Positions 17,181 through 26,689 of a stretch of DNA of 64,000 nt are shown here, in pieces. Origin of the DNA: Pandoraea anhela. GTDB taxonomy: Bacteria > Pseudomonadota > Gammaproteobacteria > Burkholderiales > Burkholderiaceae. The position numbers and the translations under genes are program-made. Under the pieces are notes generated by a model. The model was not told the origin of the DNA. It did not search any database and saw only the letters and a program-made list of their open reading frames with translations. The stretch spans positions 62,001-126,000 of the forward strand of contig NZ_CABPSB010000008.1 of assembly GCF_902459655.1 (NCBI RefSeq), in the 5' to 3' direction. The first letter of the stretch is position 1. Each line of letters opens with the position of its first letter.

Positions 17181-17540
17181 CACACCGCGCCGTACATGGC
17201 GCAGACCGCCAGGCCGGGCGCTTTGCCGGAAAGACAGTGTAAGGTGGGTTGAGACGGCCTTTGCAGGTGGGCCTCGGCGCGGGTTGCCGTCCCAAATTGA
17301 CGTGCTAGAATCCCGCCCCATGGGTATGGAGACACGAAACCGATGGCCGGACCGGGGCGGCCAGACGGTGCGCCGCATAAGGCGCGCAAGCGGCTGCCGC
17401 GTTTGTCCATCTCCAACATCACGAACCGCTGAGAACCGCTGAACGTTCAGTCAGGGTTTTCTCCCCCGTACTTCAAACTGCGCATTGGGCTCGGGACGGA
17501 GGTGACCGTCCGTGTTGCGATGCGTGCGGGGGACGGAGCT
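17181..17540. other. Intergenic region before the diguanylate cyclase
   Basis: No recognised gene in 360 bases. It holds a good promoter (17284-17311). Two tiny frames follow it (ATG at 17322, 40 codons, and ATG at 17343, 29 codons, in another frame). They could be a leader but cannot be supported further. Confidence 0.5.
17284..17311 (+). promoter_or_regulatory. Candidate sigma-70 promoter
   Basis: TTGCCG (17284-17289), a 16-base spacer and TAGAAT (17306-17311), with TGC directly before the -10 giving an extended -10. It lies about 230 bases before the diguanylate cyclase start, which would leave a long leader. Confidence 0.5.
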
Positions 17541-18788
17541 ATGGCTCTTGGTTTGTCGCTGCCGGCGTTAGACCTGCCGACACTACAGTTTGTGACCTTT
17601 TTGCTCAGCATCGCGACCGGCATCCTGTTCATGCTCGATGCCCTGCGCCGCGACGAAGCCGAATCTCCGCGCTGGTGGAGTCTGGCGTTCCTGCTCGCAA
17701 CCTTCTCGCCTGTGCTTTATCTGCTGGCTGCGCGAAGCTCGCAACTGGCGGTGCTTTATCCGCTGGGCAATGCCGTCGCAATACTGGCGTTCGCCATGGT
17801 ATGGAGCGGGGCGCGGCGCTTTTACGGTCGTAGCGTGCAATGGGTCGCCGTGTTCGGCGGACCGGCCGTGTTGCTGTGGGGGACATGGCTGTTCGCCCGG
17901 CCGCTCGATGCATGGAGCGGCGGGGTATTGTTCTTCTCGTTGCTCGCGTTCTATAGCCTGATGGCGGCCAAGGAGTTCTGGCAGGCGTCCGGACTGCGGC
18001 TGCCGAGCAGCATCGTGCTGGCCGTCGTCGCGGTACTGCACGGTTCGTTTTACACGGCGCGCGCGGTCGCGCTCGTCTGGTTCGGTCCGACCGACGCGCA
18101 ATTCCTCGCATGGTTCGGCCCGCAGGTGTCCACGACCGAAATGCTGGTGCTGATCGTCGTGGCGAGTTTTCTCATGGTGTCGCTGGGCAAAGAGCGTTCC
18201 GAGATCGCATTGCATCGCGCCGCCACCCGCGACGGTCTGACGCAGGCCTTCAACCGCCCGGAATTCACCCGTCTCGCGCGCGAGCAGTTGCGACGCCACG
18301 GCACCGCGCGCGCGCCCGTCGCCTTGCTTCTGCTGGACCTCGATCACTTCAAGCGAATCAACGATACCTACGGCCACCCGTTCGGCGACACCGTGTTGTT
18401 GTTGTTCGCACGTACGGCGTCGCAGCAACTGCGCGCGGACGATATCTTCGGGCGATACGGCGGCGAGGAATTCGCGCTGTTCCTGCCTGGCGTGGGCGCC
18501 AACGAGGCGCAGGCCATTGCGGAGCGCGTGCGCGAGGCGTTCGAGCGGGCGGCGCGTGTCGTACAAGGGGAGGCGGTCGCCGCGACGGTGAGCATCGGCA
18601 TTGCCTGCGACGAACGTTCACGTGGCGAGTTGTCGTCGCTGGTGCAGCGGGCGGACCGTGCGCTGTATCAGGCCAAGGCCGCAGGGCGCAATCGCTGCAT
18701 GCGCTATACGCCGGAGACGGCCATGCCCGTCATCGATCCTCGCGCCGACGTTTCGTCGCAAACGCTGCGGGCGGCGGCGGGCGGGTAA
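17541..18788 (+). CDS. Membrane diguanylate cyclase (GGDEF)
   Basis: A 415-residue protein from the ATG at 17541, which follows GACGGAG; an upstream GTG at 17502 adds 13 residues. The N-terminal half has about six hydrophobic segments with no recognised sensor motif. The C-terminal half is a GGDEF domain making cyclic di-GMP from [36 protein letters not shown] and the active site [11 protein letters not shown]. The inhibitory I-site RADD lies exactly five residues before GGEEF, so product feedback inhibition is expected. Its stop is 22 bases from the convergent outer-membrane gene. Confidence 0.92.
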   Translation: MALGLSLPALDLPTLQFVTFLLSIATGILFMLDALRRDEAESPRWWSLAFLLATFSPVLYLLAARSSQLAVLYPLGNAVAILAFAMVWSGARRFYGRSVQWVAVFGGPAVLLWGTWLFARPLDAWSGGVLFFSLLAFYSLMAAKEFWQASGLRLPSSIVLAVVAVLHGSFYTARAVALVWFGPTDAQFLAWFGPQVSTTEMLVLIVVASFLMVSLGKERSEIALHRAATRDGLTQAFNRPEFTRLAREQLRRHGTARAPVALLLLDLDHFKRINDTYGHPFGDTVLLLFARTASQQLRADDIFGRYGGEEFALFLPGVGANEAQAIAERVREAFERAARVVQGEAVAATVSIGIACDERSRGELSSLVQRADRALYQAKAAGRNRCMRYTPETAMPVIDPRADVSSQTLRAAAGG

Positions 18789-18810
18789 CGAAGCCGATCG
18801 GCAGCCTTCC

Positions 18811-19599
18811 TCAGTGTCCGAACGTGAAATTCAACCCGGCGAAGATTTGCCATTTGGGGACGTTGCCCGAATGTGCGACCGAGTACTGCGGCTCGACGAA
18901 CGCGTTGACGATCGTCTTGCCCGTCTTCCATGCCTTGCCGGCGCCAAGGCCCACGGGGACGTAGTAGCTCCCGTGCTGTAAGTCGAACGTCCAGATGCCG
19001 GTCGAGCGCAGATACCATCCCTCGGGCAGGTTGTAGATGAGGAACGGCTGTCCGGTGAGCGTCTGCACCGTAGGCCGGTCGCCTTGTCCCGCGAACGAAT
19101 GCTGCCACTGCACCAGTGCCCCTAGCAATCCGGTCTTGCTGGCGTGCACCCCAACGGCGGCAAGACCCGCCTGCCATTTCCCCGTTCCCAGCGACTTGTC
19201 GGTCGCCGTCGGTATTGTCACCAGCGGACCGACGCCGAATTCCATGGCCGCCCCGGGATTGAGCAAAAAGATATCGAACAGGTTGATGTCGCCGAGTCCG
19301 GTGGTGTAACCGCCGTTCGGATCGGGACGTGTGCTGATCGGGATCGTCCCGCGCAGGATCTGCGGTACCGGCACGATGCCGTTCGGCGCGAGGGGGACGG
19401 TCGGGCGCAAGAGAAAGTCGTTGGTGTGGGTGCCGGTGCCGAAGATCGATGGCGTGTAGTAGTTCTGCAAGTTGAACGATGCGGCCGGGTTGAGCGGGTT
19501 ATTGCTCTTGTTGGCATCCTCCGCCGACGTCTGCGCCTGAGCGCAGGAAACGCCGGCCAGCAACATCCCCGTTACAACGCATCGACGGCTTGGCGTCAT
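18811..19599 (-). CDS. Outer-membrane MetA-like (phenol-degradation-type) protein
   Basis: A 262-residue protein with a signal peptide (cleavage likely after VSCAQAQ, about residue 23). The mature part is rich in Gly, Asn and aromatic residues in alternating patterns, with GLGDINLFDIFLLN, GKWQAGLAAVGVHASKTG and LVQWQHSF, and ends FAGLNFTFGH, as in beta-barrel proteins. It resembles the conserved hypothetical group often labelled 'MetA-pathway of phenol degradation' or 'neuromedin U'. A channel for hydrophobic solutes is a guess. It is transcribed alone toward the diguanylate cyclase. Confidence 0.65.
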   Translation of the reverse strand: MTPSRRCVVTGMLLAGVSCAQAQTSAEDANKSNNPLNPAASFNLQNYYTPSIFGTGTHTNDFLLRPTVPLAPNGIVPVPQILRGTIPISTRPDPNGGYTTGLGDINLFDIFLLNPGAAMEFGVGPLVTIPTATDKSLGTGKWQAGLAAVGVHASKTGLLGALVQWQHSFAGQGDRPTVQTLTGQPFLIYNLPEGWYLRSTGIWTFDLQHGSYYVPVGLGAGKAWKTGKTIVNAFVEPQYSVAHSGNVPKWQIFAGLNFTFGH

Positions 19600-20086
19600 G
19601 AGTGGCCCCTTTATCCGATGATCGGTTTTAAATCGCGGTAATGGAGTCTGATTTTAGGCTCGTTGATAGCTAATTGCGATGAATATTTGGTTTGAGTAAT
19701 TCTGGATAATTGAAATTATCCGATTCGACGGTGGCGGAACGATCCTTGAGGCGTGCGCGCTGATGGCGCCGCCCGGGGCGTGGCTTCGCAAGTGCATCAG
19801 TTGCGGGCAGGAGGCGCGGTTGAGATGCCCCGGGAGCCGCACGAGGGCATATGTTTTCGATGGAGTTGGCGTGATGCCGGCATGCGGACTTGGTTGAATG
19901 GGATTATAAGAAATGGGTGTTTGACTTTTTATGGTGAGTAAAAGAGTATTGGATTGGATTTGGATTTGGATTTGGATTTGGATTTGGATTTGGATTTGGA
20001 TTTGGATTTGGATTTTTTCATCGTAATTTTAATTATTTGTCAGGTGTAATTTTCAATCGTTTGCATAAAGGGCGGAGGTGTCGGGA
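19600..20086. other. AT-rich intergenic region with a microsatellite
   Basis: The outer-membrane gene and the DUF1254 gene are divergent here, so both promoters should lie within these 487 bases. It is markedly AT-richer than the flanking genes and contains the GGATTT array at 19956-20015. No gene is seen. Confidence 0.7.
19956..20015. repeat. GGATTT hexanucleotide microsatellite, ten copies
   Basis: Ten perfect GGATTT units in a row, preceded by a five-base partial unit (19951-19955). The array ends 71 bases before the DUF1254 start, where promoter elements are expected; TAATTT at 20024-20029 is a possible -10. Slipped-strand changes in copy number would shift promoter spacing by six bases per unit. 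Confidence 0.95.
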
Positions 20087-21553
20087 ATGAATCGAGTGAA
20101 TCGTTTTCTGTGCGCGGTCGCGGTCCTCGGGTGGTCGGCAAGCAGTTCGTTGTCGCACGCTGCGGATGCCAACCCTTACCCATTTCAGCAGGGCTATCCG
20201 ACACCGGCGGCGTCTCAGCATGCCCGTGCCGACGAGGCGTTGCAGCGGGCCGTGGTGGCGTATCGGTTCTGGTACCCGACGGTGTCGATGGAAGGCATCT
20301 TCAACGGCAATCGTGCTGTGGGGATCGATGAGGGCAAGCAGTGGGGGATTGCCGCGACGGGGCCGCGACAGGTCGGCTTCACGCTGAACTCCGATACCCC
20401 TTACGGCTCGGCGGTACTCGATCTTTCGGGTGGCCCGATGCTGATCGACTTGCCGCCGGGGCCATTCATCGGCCTTGTCAACGATCACAACCAGGGGTGG
20501 GTTGCCGATCTGGGGTTGCCCGGTCCCGACGCGGGCAAGGGCGGCAAGCACCTGATCTTGCCGCCGGGTTATCAAGGCAAGGTGCCGGACCCGTCCGAGG
20601 GATACTACGTCGCGCAATCGCCGTCGCTCAAGAACCTGCTGGCGCTGCGGTCTATGCCTGTCGGCGGTGATGTGCCCAAGGCGATGGCTGCGCTCGCGAA
20701 CGTCAAGGTTCAGCGCTGGAGCCCGGAGGGCGTTATCGGTCCTGCGTTGCAAAGCGTCGATACGTCAAAGCGCGCGATGGACAGTTCGCTGCTGAAGTGG
20801 GAAGACAACATCCAATTCTGGGAAAAACTCGACAAGGTCATTCAGGAAGAGCCCATTCAGGAGAAGTTTTTGCCGATGTACGGTGTGCTCTCCGAAGTGG
20901 GCATTCAGAAGGGCAAGCCGTTCGCGCCCGATGCGAAGGCGAAAGACCTGCTCGTGCGCGCAGCGCGTCTGGCGCGGGGGCAGATGTTGGTGTCCGCATT
21001 CGACAGTGACAGGTCGGAGATCAGGAATTGGGCGGACCGTCATTGGGAATGGGTCGGATTGGTCCCGGGCGCGGCGCAATTTGAAACGCCGGCGGGTATC
21101 GATCTCGATGCGCGCGACCGTTGGTTCGCACAAGCGATCGTCACATCGCCGGCCATGTTCCGGCGCGATGCCGGTGCCGGGTCGCTTTACTGGTTGAGTG
21201 CTCGCGACAGTCAGGGCGTTTATCTGGACGGCGGAAAGTCGTACTCGCTCACGGTGCCCCAGCCGGTGCCCGGCAAACTGTTCTGGTCCGTGACGGTTTA
21301 CGACGCGCAGACGCGCTCGCAGGTGCAGACCGATCAGGATAAGGCCGCCTTGCGTTCCTTGTTCGAATTGAAGGACATCGATACCAGCAAGCCGGTGGTG
21401 CTCAGCTTCGGGCCGAATCCGCCGAAGGGCGACGCGTCGCATTGGATCAAAACGGTGCCCGGCCGCGGATGGTTTGCTTACTTCCGGATCTACGGGCCGG
21501 AAGCGGCAGCGTTCGACAAGACGTGGAAGCCGGGCGATATCGTGCGACAGTAG
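20087..21553 (+). CDS. Periplasmic DUF1254/DUF1214 domain protein
   Basis: A 488-residue exported protein. The ATG at 20087 is eight bases after GGAGG; it begins a signal peptide ending near SLSHAADA (about residue 25). The N-terminal DUF1254 region contains VVAYRFWYPTVSMEGIFNGNR and GFTLNSDTPYGSAVLDLSGGPMLIDLPPGP. The C-terminal DUF1214 region contains GSLYWLSARDSQGVYLDGGKSYSLTVP, FWSVTVYDAQTRSQVQTDQ and GWFAYFRIYGPEAAAFDKTWKPGD. Members are widespread and lack an agreed biochemical role. A hexanucleotide repeat in its promoter region suggests variable expression (inference). Confidence 0.9.
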   Translation: MNRVNRFLCAVAVLGWSASSSLSHAADANPYPFQQGYPTPAASQHARADEALQRAVVAYRFWYPTVSMEGIFNGNRAVGIDEGKQWGIAATGPRQVGFTLNSDTPYGSAVLDLSGGPMLIDLPPGPFIGLVNDHNQGWVADLGLPGPDAGKGGKHLILPPGYQGKVPDPSEGYYVAQSPSLKNLLALRSMPVGGDVPKAMAALANVKVQRWSPEGVIGPALQSVDTSKRAMDSSLLKWEDNIQFWEKLDKVIQEEPIQEKFLPMYGVLSEVGIQKGKPFAPDAKAKDLLVRAARLARGQMLVSAFDSDRSEIRNWADRHWEWVGLVPGAAQFETPAGIDLDARDRWFAQAIVTSPAMFRRDAGAGSLYWLSARDSQGVYLDGGKSYSLTVPQPVPGKLFWSVTVYDAQTRSQVQTDQDKAALRSLFELKDIDTSKPVVLSFGPNPPKGDASHWIKTVPGRGWFAYFRIYGPEAAAFDKTWKPGDIVRQ

Positions 21554-21564
21554 CCAGTCGGGAC

Positions 21565-21588
21565 AACGCCGCCGGTTCGGGCGGCGTT
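21565..21588. terminator. Bidirectional hairpin between convergent genes
   Basis: A perfect 9-bp stem AACGCCGCC/GGCGGCGTT with a 6-base loop fills the 39-base gap between the DUF1254 stop and the autotransporter stop. Its position suggests a shared terminator, although T-tracts are minimal. Confidence 0.6.
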
Positions 21589-21592
21589 AAGC

Positions 21593-24283
21593 TCACCAGC
21601 GCCAGCGCAGCCCGAGCGTGGCGGATACGCTCTGCTGGCGCGTGTCGTCGATTTGCGTGAGGTATGCGAGCGAGGCGTACACGCTCGCGTGCTTGTTGAA
21701 GCGGCCGGCGACGCCGACGCCGAATTGCGCCGCCGTGGTGTTGGCGCTGGAGACGATCGGCGTCGTGCCGCCGAAGATCGCGCGGCCCTCGTTGCCGAAC
21801 GTATGCAGCAGATTGAACAGCAGATACGGACGCAGCAAACCGCGGTCTGCGTCGTAGTTGCCTTCCAGTCGCGCACCAATGCGGGCGAGCCAGCTATTGG
21901 TGTTGGCGAACGAGACCGTGGAGACGGCGTCGGTCAGGTCGTTGAGCGACTGGTGCTGGTAGACGATCTGCGCCTGTGGCTCCAGCGTCAGGGTCGATGT
22001 CAGGCGGGTGGGCCACCCGGTTTCGAGCGAGGCGGATATCGCTTTGCCGCGCGTGCTGGTGTTCATGCCGCTGACCGGCTTCGAGTCGTACTGAAGTGTG
22101 GAGCCGAGCACGACCGCGTCGATGTACGCGAGGTTCGGCATCACGTGCGTCCAGTACAGACCGGCACTGTAGATGTCCAGGCCCAGCGAGCCGGTATGGG
22201 TGTCCATCGCGCCGAGTGCGCTGCCTTGCGTGTCGCCCGACGCACGCGTCCACCCGCCCAGAATCCCGACGTGATCGTGGTGTCCGCTGTCCGTGCGACG
22301 CGAGACGATGTCGTGCCCGACTTGCACGCCACCGATGTTCCCGTCGAACTGCGGCGACACGCCGCCCTTGGGGCGGAACTGTTCCGTTTGTCCCCACACG
22401 CGTGCCCAGCCTGCGGGCAACCAGCCGTTCTCGTCGAGCAGGCCCTGTTGGCCCTGCCGCTCGTGGAAGGTCCCCATTTGCGCAAAACCGGCCACGCGCG
22501 CAATTTCCGGCATGACCGAGTACACAGGGACTTCCACGCGATATATGGGCATCGGCGTCGAGCCTTCGGGCGCGGTCGGCGGGCTGCCGGCGGCGCCGAC
22601 CGGCGACAGGACGGTGTTCACTGTCTGGCCGGTGACCGGATCGACGAAAGTCACGGCAGTCGCGACAGGCACGGTGGAGCGGAGAAACCAGCTGTTTTCC
22701 GAACCGGGCGTCGTGCCGCCCCGATAGAGATAGTAGGTATAGGCGCCCTGACTGACCGCACCGTTCAAGGTGAACGCGCCGGCAGACGACGTTGCGCCGC
22801 CTACGGCGTTGACCATCGGAATGCCGTTGCCCGTCGTCACGCCGCCGGTGCCGCCCATATTGTTGACGGCAAGTGTCGTGGTGCCGCCGATCGTGCCGCC
22901 GCTCACGGTGAGGGGCGCGACTTTCGATGTGTCGTCGCCGAGAACGGTGTCGATGGCGAGCTTGCCGCCTTGCCCCGTGTAATTGCCCATGACGGTCAGC
23001 GTGCCGTTGCCGCTGCCGTCCCCCGGGCGAACGGTGCCGGCGTTGGTCAGGTTGCCCGTGAGCGTGCCCGTGCCGGTCAGCGTCGCGCCTGAGGCGACCT
23101 GAGACGTCGCCCCGCCGAGCGCGCTGTTCAATGCGAACACGCCGCTCTGAAACTGCGCGCTCGTGAAGTTGCCGCTGCCGGTCCACGTCCAGTTCTCGCC
23201 TTGCATGTTGAGCGTGCCGAAGTTCGCGAACGGGTTGCTCGCGGTGCCGGCCCCTTGCAGATTGACCGTGCTCACCGCGCTGTTGCCCCCGTCTGCGGTG
23301 CCAATGATCTGCGAGCCGGTTTGCAGCGTCAGGTTGTTCGAGCGCGCGGCGGCGTTCATGGCAATGGCGGTGCCGACGTCGCTCTGTATCAGCCCCGCAT
23401 TGGTGATCGAGACCGTGCCGTTGACCGTACGAACGCCGAATCCCTGACGGCTGATGATCTGGCCGCCCGCCTGATTCACGATCGACGTGGTGAAACCTGA
23501 AGCGGTGTTCGACACGACGGCGTCGCTGTTCACCCCACGGGCTTCGATATTGCCGCTGTTGGTGAGGCGGTTGTTGTTGCCTTGCATGAAGACGGTGAAC
23601 GAGCGGTTCGACGCCGTGCCGCCTGTCGTGATCAGTGTGCCGCTGTTCGTCACTGTGCTTTGACCGCCCACGACGCTGATGGCCCGGCTGCCCCCGCCAT
23701 TCGCGGTGATGGTGCCTGTATTGACCATCGTGCTGTTCAGGCCGAGCCCGGACGATTGCCCCCACGCCGCCGTCATACCGAAGGCGTTCGGGCCACCGAC
23801 GGTGATGGTGCCGTTGTTGGTGAGCTTGCCGCCGTTGCCGTTGCTGGCCATCCCGTCGTTTTCGAAGCCGGACGTGGTGATGACCCCGGTCGCGGTGTTC
23901 ACCAGCGTGTTGTTGTCGTTCGCACCGAGCATGGCGGCGCCGCGCCCGGATGTGTTGTTGCCGGTCATCCCGATCGTGCCCGAGTTGCTGATGGTGCTGG
24001 AGGAATCGACGGTGATGGTGGCGACATCGGCCGTGGCGCGCACCGACGACACATTGGCACCTTGCTGCACGTTGACCGTGACGCCTGTGCTGCCGGGCTG
24101 CGCAGCGACCACGCCGTCGGTGCCGGTACAGGTCACGGTCGTACCGCTCGCAGGCGCGACGTTGTCGCAAGCCGCGCGCGCCTGACCGATGACACAAAGT
24201 GAAAGCGCGAGAATGAGCGGCTTGAGAGGAAGCGGGCACTGCGCGGGTCTGGCGGACGCAACTGCACGAGGCGGGGTCGTCAT
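21593..24283 (-). CDS. Autotransporter with C-terminal beta-barrel (type Va)
   Basis: An 896-residue surface protein. CAGGAG precedes the ATG. A signal peptide of about 38 residues (hydrophobic core LILALSLCVIG, then QARAA) leads to a passenger of about 590 residues built of degenerate Thr/Asn/Gly repeats such as SNSGTIGMTGNN and LTNNGTITVGGPNAFG, as in right-handed beta-helices. The C-terminal translocator (about 630-896) holds WARVWGQTEQF, alternating amphipathic strands and ends LGLRWRW with a terminal aromatic residue. No protease or lipase triad is apparent, so adhesion or biofilm roles are more likely than enzymatic ones (inference). Confidence 0.92.
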   Translation of the reverse strand: MTTPPRAVASARPAQCPLPLKPLILALSLCVIGQARAACDNVAPASGTTVTCTGTDGVVAAQPGSTGVTVNVQQGANVSSVRATADVATITVDSSSTISNSGTIGMTGNNTSGRGAAMLGANDNNTLVNTATGVITTSGFENDGMASNGNGGKLTNNGTITVGGPNAFGMTAAWGQSSGLGLNSTMVNTGTITANGGGSRAISVVGGQSTVTNSGTLITTGGTASNRSFTVFMQGNNNRLTNSGNIEARGVNSDAVVSNTASGFTTSIVNQAGGQIISRQGFGVRTVNGTVSITNAGLIQSDVGTAIAMNAAARSNNLTLQTGSQIIGTADGGNSAVSTVNLQGAGTASNPFANFGTLNMQGENWTWTGSGNFTSAQFQSGVFALNSALGGATSQVASGATLTGTGTLTGNLTNAGTVRPGDGSGNGTLTVMGNYTGQGGKLAIDTVLGDDTSKVAPLTVSGGTIGGTTTLAVNNMGGTGGVTTGNGIPMVNAVGGATSSAGAFTLNGAVSQGAYTYYLYRGGTTPGSENSWFLRSTVPVATAVTFVDPVTGQTVNTVLSPVGAAGSPPTAPEGSTPMPIYRVEVPVYSVMPEIARVAGFAQMGTFHERQGQQGLLDENGWLPAGWARVWGQTEQFRPKGGVSPQFDGNIGGVQVGHDIVSRRTDSGHHDHVGILGGWTRASGDTQGSALGAMDTHTGSLGLDIYSAGLYWTHVMPNLAYIDAVVLGSTLQYDSKPVSGMNTSTRGKAISASLETGWPTRLTSTLTLEPQAQIVYQHQSLNDLTDAVSTVSFANTNSWLARIGARLEGNYDADRGLLRPYLLFNLLHTFGNEGRAIFGGTTPIVSSANTTAAQFGVGVAGRFNKHASVYASLAYLTQIDDTRQQSVSATLGLRWRW

Positions 24284-24582
24284 ATCGCACTCCTGAACGA
24301 GTGTGGTGAATGTTCAATCCATATGGCGCAGTTCGGCTGAGTTCAAATTAGATGCTTAATTCGATAACTACAAATATCGACGTTGTATTTTTGTGAGTTG
24401 TAATAAGTTGTTACGGTTATCTCGATTTTCTAAGGAATGTTTTTGGCTAATAAAATTTGATTGTCCTGTTAAATATGTTTTTGAATTGCCTTCTGTGATG
24501 TCGTCTGTAATGCAAGCGTGGCGGGGTTTGCGAGCCTGTTGTAGAGTGTGATCCCTCAATCGGATTTATCGAGTCGTCCTCA

Positions 24583-25005
24583 ATGCCATCTTCCATTCGC
24601 AATTCGCTTGTCTGGATTTTCGATGCTTTCGAGCACAACGAGACTTATTTGCACAGGCGAATGTTCGGCGCTGAAGTCGCTTATTTGAACGGCCGGCAAT
24701 GCCTCGCCGTGATCGATCGGGATGCGCCGTGGGACGGGCTGCTCGTTTGTACGTCGCACGAACACCATGCGTCGCTTATCGAGGAGATTCCGGCGTTGCG
24801 CCCGCATCCTGTGCTCGGGAAATGGCTCTATCTCCCGCAGTCGGAGGACACGTTCGAAGCCGTTGCCGAGCGCCTGGCGGCACTGGCGCTCGCAGGCGAT
24901 TCACGCATCGGCATCGAGCCGAAACCGCGTAAGCCTCGCAAGCCGCGCAAGTCGATCAAGCCAGGCAACGCGACCGGCAAGCGCGTGCGCAAGCTGCCCG
25001 AATGA
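24583..25005 (+). CDS. TfoX-N/YjbR-like small protein with a basic tail
   Basis: A 140-residue cytosolic protein. The first 105 residues resemble the TfoX N-terminal/YjbR fold: RRMFGAEVAYLNGRQCLAVI near residue 26 is the typical RRMFG...NG segment, and WLYLPQSED is the later edge strand. The last 30 residues are a Lys/Arg/Pro tail (KPRKPRKPRKSIKPG) that could bind nucleic acid. The role is unknown; TfoX relates to competence only in some gammaproteobacteria. The preceding 299 bases (24284-24582) are AT-rich and without a recognised gene. Confidence 0.75.
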   Translation: MPSSIRNSLVWIFDAFEHNETYLHRRMFGAEVAYLNGRQCLAVIDRDAPWDGLLVCTSHEHHASLIEEIPALRPHPVLGKWLYLPQSEDTFEAVAERLAALALAGDSRIGIEPKPRKPRKPRKSIKPGNATGKRVRKLPE

Positions 25006-25538
25006 CACGGCGGCATTGCGCTCGCTTGAGGTCGAGGTTGCGCCGCGCACGTCGGTCGAACCGTCGCGAAGGCTCGCGTGCGACATCGTGGACCAGTGCC
25101 GAACCGGGACGACCCGTCGATTGTCGGGATGTCGCCGTCGAGACAGAGGCCGAGGCCGGGGCCTGGGCCATTAGGCCCGTCGTCTCATGCCGAACCCTGT
25201 CGGTCAAGGCAATTCGTCAACGCGGTTATTGTTTGCCCGCGTCATGCTTCGGACGGCAACTGTCTCAAATAGGTGACAACAGAGGGGGGCCGGGAGACGA
25301 CGAAAGGCGGTCGCCGTGTGCTTTTGCGCCGTTTCATACGGTGCGACGGGGCTTTCCGGGCCGTTGGCACGACGAATGGGTGATGTGTGTCGCACTCCCT
25401 CCGGGAGTGTGAAAAACTCAACGAAAATAAGCACTTGACACTTCGCTCAAGCGGATCAAGAAAGGAATTGTGCGATGCACCGGCGCCTTCGCCCTTGCAC
25501 GGCACCCACCCTTTACTTGACCCTAAGGAGTGTCAATC
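25006..25538. other. Intergenic region before the FeeM-like gene
   Basis: No credible gene in 533 bases. A perfect CACTCCC/GGGAGTG hairpin with a 3-base loop lies at 25393-25409. A TTGACA box lies at about 25435, without a convincing -10 at the right spacing. The DNA before the gene is AT-richer than average. Confidence 0.5.
25393..25409. promoter_or_regulatory. Short perfect hairpin/palindrome
   Basis: CACTCCC-TCC-GGGAGTG, followed by GTGAAAAACTC. It may terminate upstream transcription or serve as an operator just before the likely promoter of the FeeM-like gene. Confidence 0.35.
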
Positions 25539-26453
25539 ATGTTTGATCTTGCACAAGCTTCGGATGTCCTGTCGATCACTAACGCCGACCGCCCGACCGG
25601 CAGCCTCCATCGGGCGACGTCGCCCGCCGCCCGTCCGTCGGTGGCTGTCAAGTTCGATACGGGGGCATTGCGCGAGGAACGTCTGCCTTTCGTCGTCTCC
25701 ATTGCGAGCGACGAACCGGCGTTGCGCGATGCCGTCGCGATGCGTCAGGCGGCTTATGGGCGTCATCTGCCCGAACTCGCTGCCACGTTGAGCGAGCCGG
25801 AGGCCAGCGATCGCGAACCGGGGGCCATTGTGCTCGTGGCGCGCGCCCGGCTCGACGGGGCCGTGCTCGGCACGATGCGCATTCAGACCAACCGCTTTCA
25901 CGCATTGCATCTCGAGGACTCGGCGCCGTTGCCCGAATGGCTCGGCAGTGCAGCGCTGGCGGAGGCGACGCGCCTGGGCGTCGCGGCCGGGCCGGTGGGC
26001 CGGGTCGTCAAGACGGCGCTGTTCAAAGCGTTCTACCAATACTGCCTGCTCTCGGGTATCGACTGGATGGTGATCACGGCACGCCCGCCGCTGCATCGCC
26101 AATACGAAGCGCTGATGTTTACCGACGTCTTTCCGTCTCAGGACCTGATTCCGATGGCGCACGTCGGCGGCATCGGCCACCGTGTGCTGGCGCTCGACGT
26201 GGCGCAGGCGCGCACGCGCTGGGAGGCGGCTGGGCACCCGTTGTTTGCCTACATGTGCCTCACCCATCATCCCGACTTGCGACTCGGTATGCCGGGCGAG
26301 CAGGATAGGCCGGTTGAGCCGGACGTAGCGCAGCGTCGGGCCGAAGTCGGGCCGGAACCGGTCGAAGCCAGTGTTGGCGCGCATTTGCGGGATTTATCTT
26401 TTGGTGCCGACGAGGTACGATGCGTAGCAGCGGGCTACAGCCTGGCGGTGTAA
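25539..26453 (+). CDS. FeeM-like N-acyl amino acid synthase candidate (GNAT fold)
   Basis: A 304-residue protein from the ATG at 25539, eight bases after AAGGAG (a GTG at 25530 overlaps that site). Seen: VVSIASDEPALRDAVAMRQAAYG followed by VLVARARLDGAVLGTMRIQTN and the motif AEATRLGV, then VVKTALFKAFYQYCLLSGIDWMVITARPPLHRQYEALMF. This order (variable N-terminus, charged RxxxY segment, E-x-x-RL, helix plus strand) fits FeeM/acyl-homoserine-lactone-synthase-like acyltransferases, which join a fatty acyl group from acyl carrier protein to an amino acid. The last 60 residues look disordered. A large c-di-GMP enzyme gene follows after 236 bases. Confidence 0.65.
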   Translation: MFDLAQASDVLSITNADRPTGSLHRATSPAARPSVAVKFDTGALREERLPFVVSIASDEPALRDAVAMRQAAYGRHLPELAATLSEPEASDREPGAIVLVARARLDGAVLGTMRIQTNRFHALHLEDSAPLPEWLGSAALAEATRLGVAAGPVGRVVKTALFKAFYQYCLLSGIDWMVITARPPLHRQYEALMFTDVFPSQDLIPMAHVGGIGHRVLALDVAQARTRWEAAGHPLFAYMCLTHHPDLRLGMPGEQDRPVEPDVAQRRAEVGPEPVEASVGAHLRDLSFGADEVRCVAAGYSLAV

Positions 26454-26689
26454 TGCCGTTATGCGAATTAACGTTATCCCGTCGTCGGCAGAGGGTGCCA
26501 TCGGCAGCGACTGCGACGACGGGGCTAACGGGAGTCACGAGTACGACGGGCAAGAGACACCTGCCCGTGCCAGCCGGAACAACGGCGGCACGGGACAGGG
26601 CCGGCCCGGCCGGTGAGGCGAGCTTGCGTGCGAGCCTCGACCGGGGTTCACCACGGGGGCGACCAACGAGATAAGGGCACAAAAGTCAT

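Noticed and set aside
22800-24150. Repeated motifs in the autotransporter as a CRISPR array
   Set aside because: Repeats are degenerate, in frame and translate to NSGTI-type beta-helix repeats; there are no constant repeats with unique spacers.
21894-24317. 807-codon second frame on the autotransporter strand
   Set aside because: It is the alternative frame of the repetitive passenger, with His/Arg/Gln-rich nonsense composition and no signal peptide.
25002-25412. 136-codon plus-strand frame after the TfoX-N-like gene
   Set aside because: Cys/Arg-rich with no ribosome site or domain, overlapping the preceding stop; judged non-coding.
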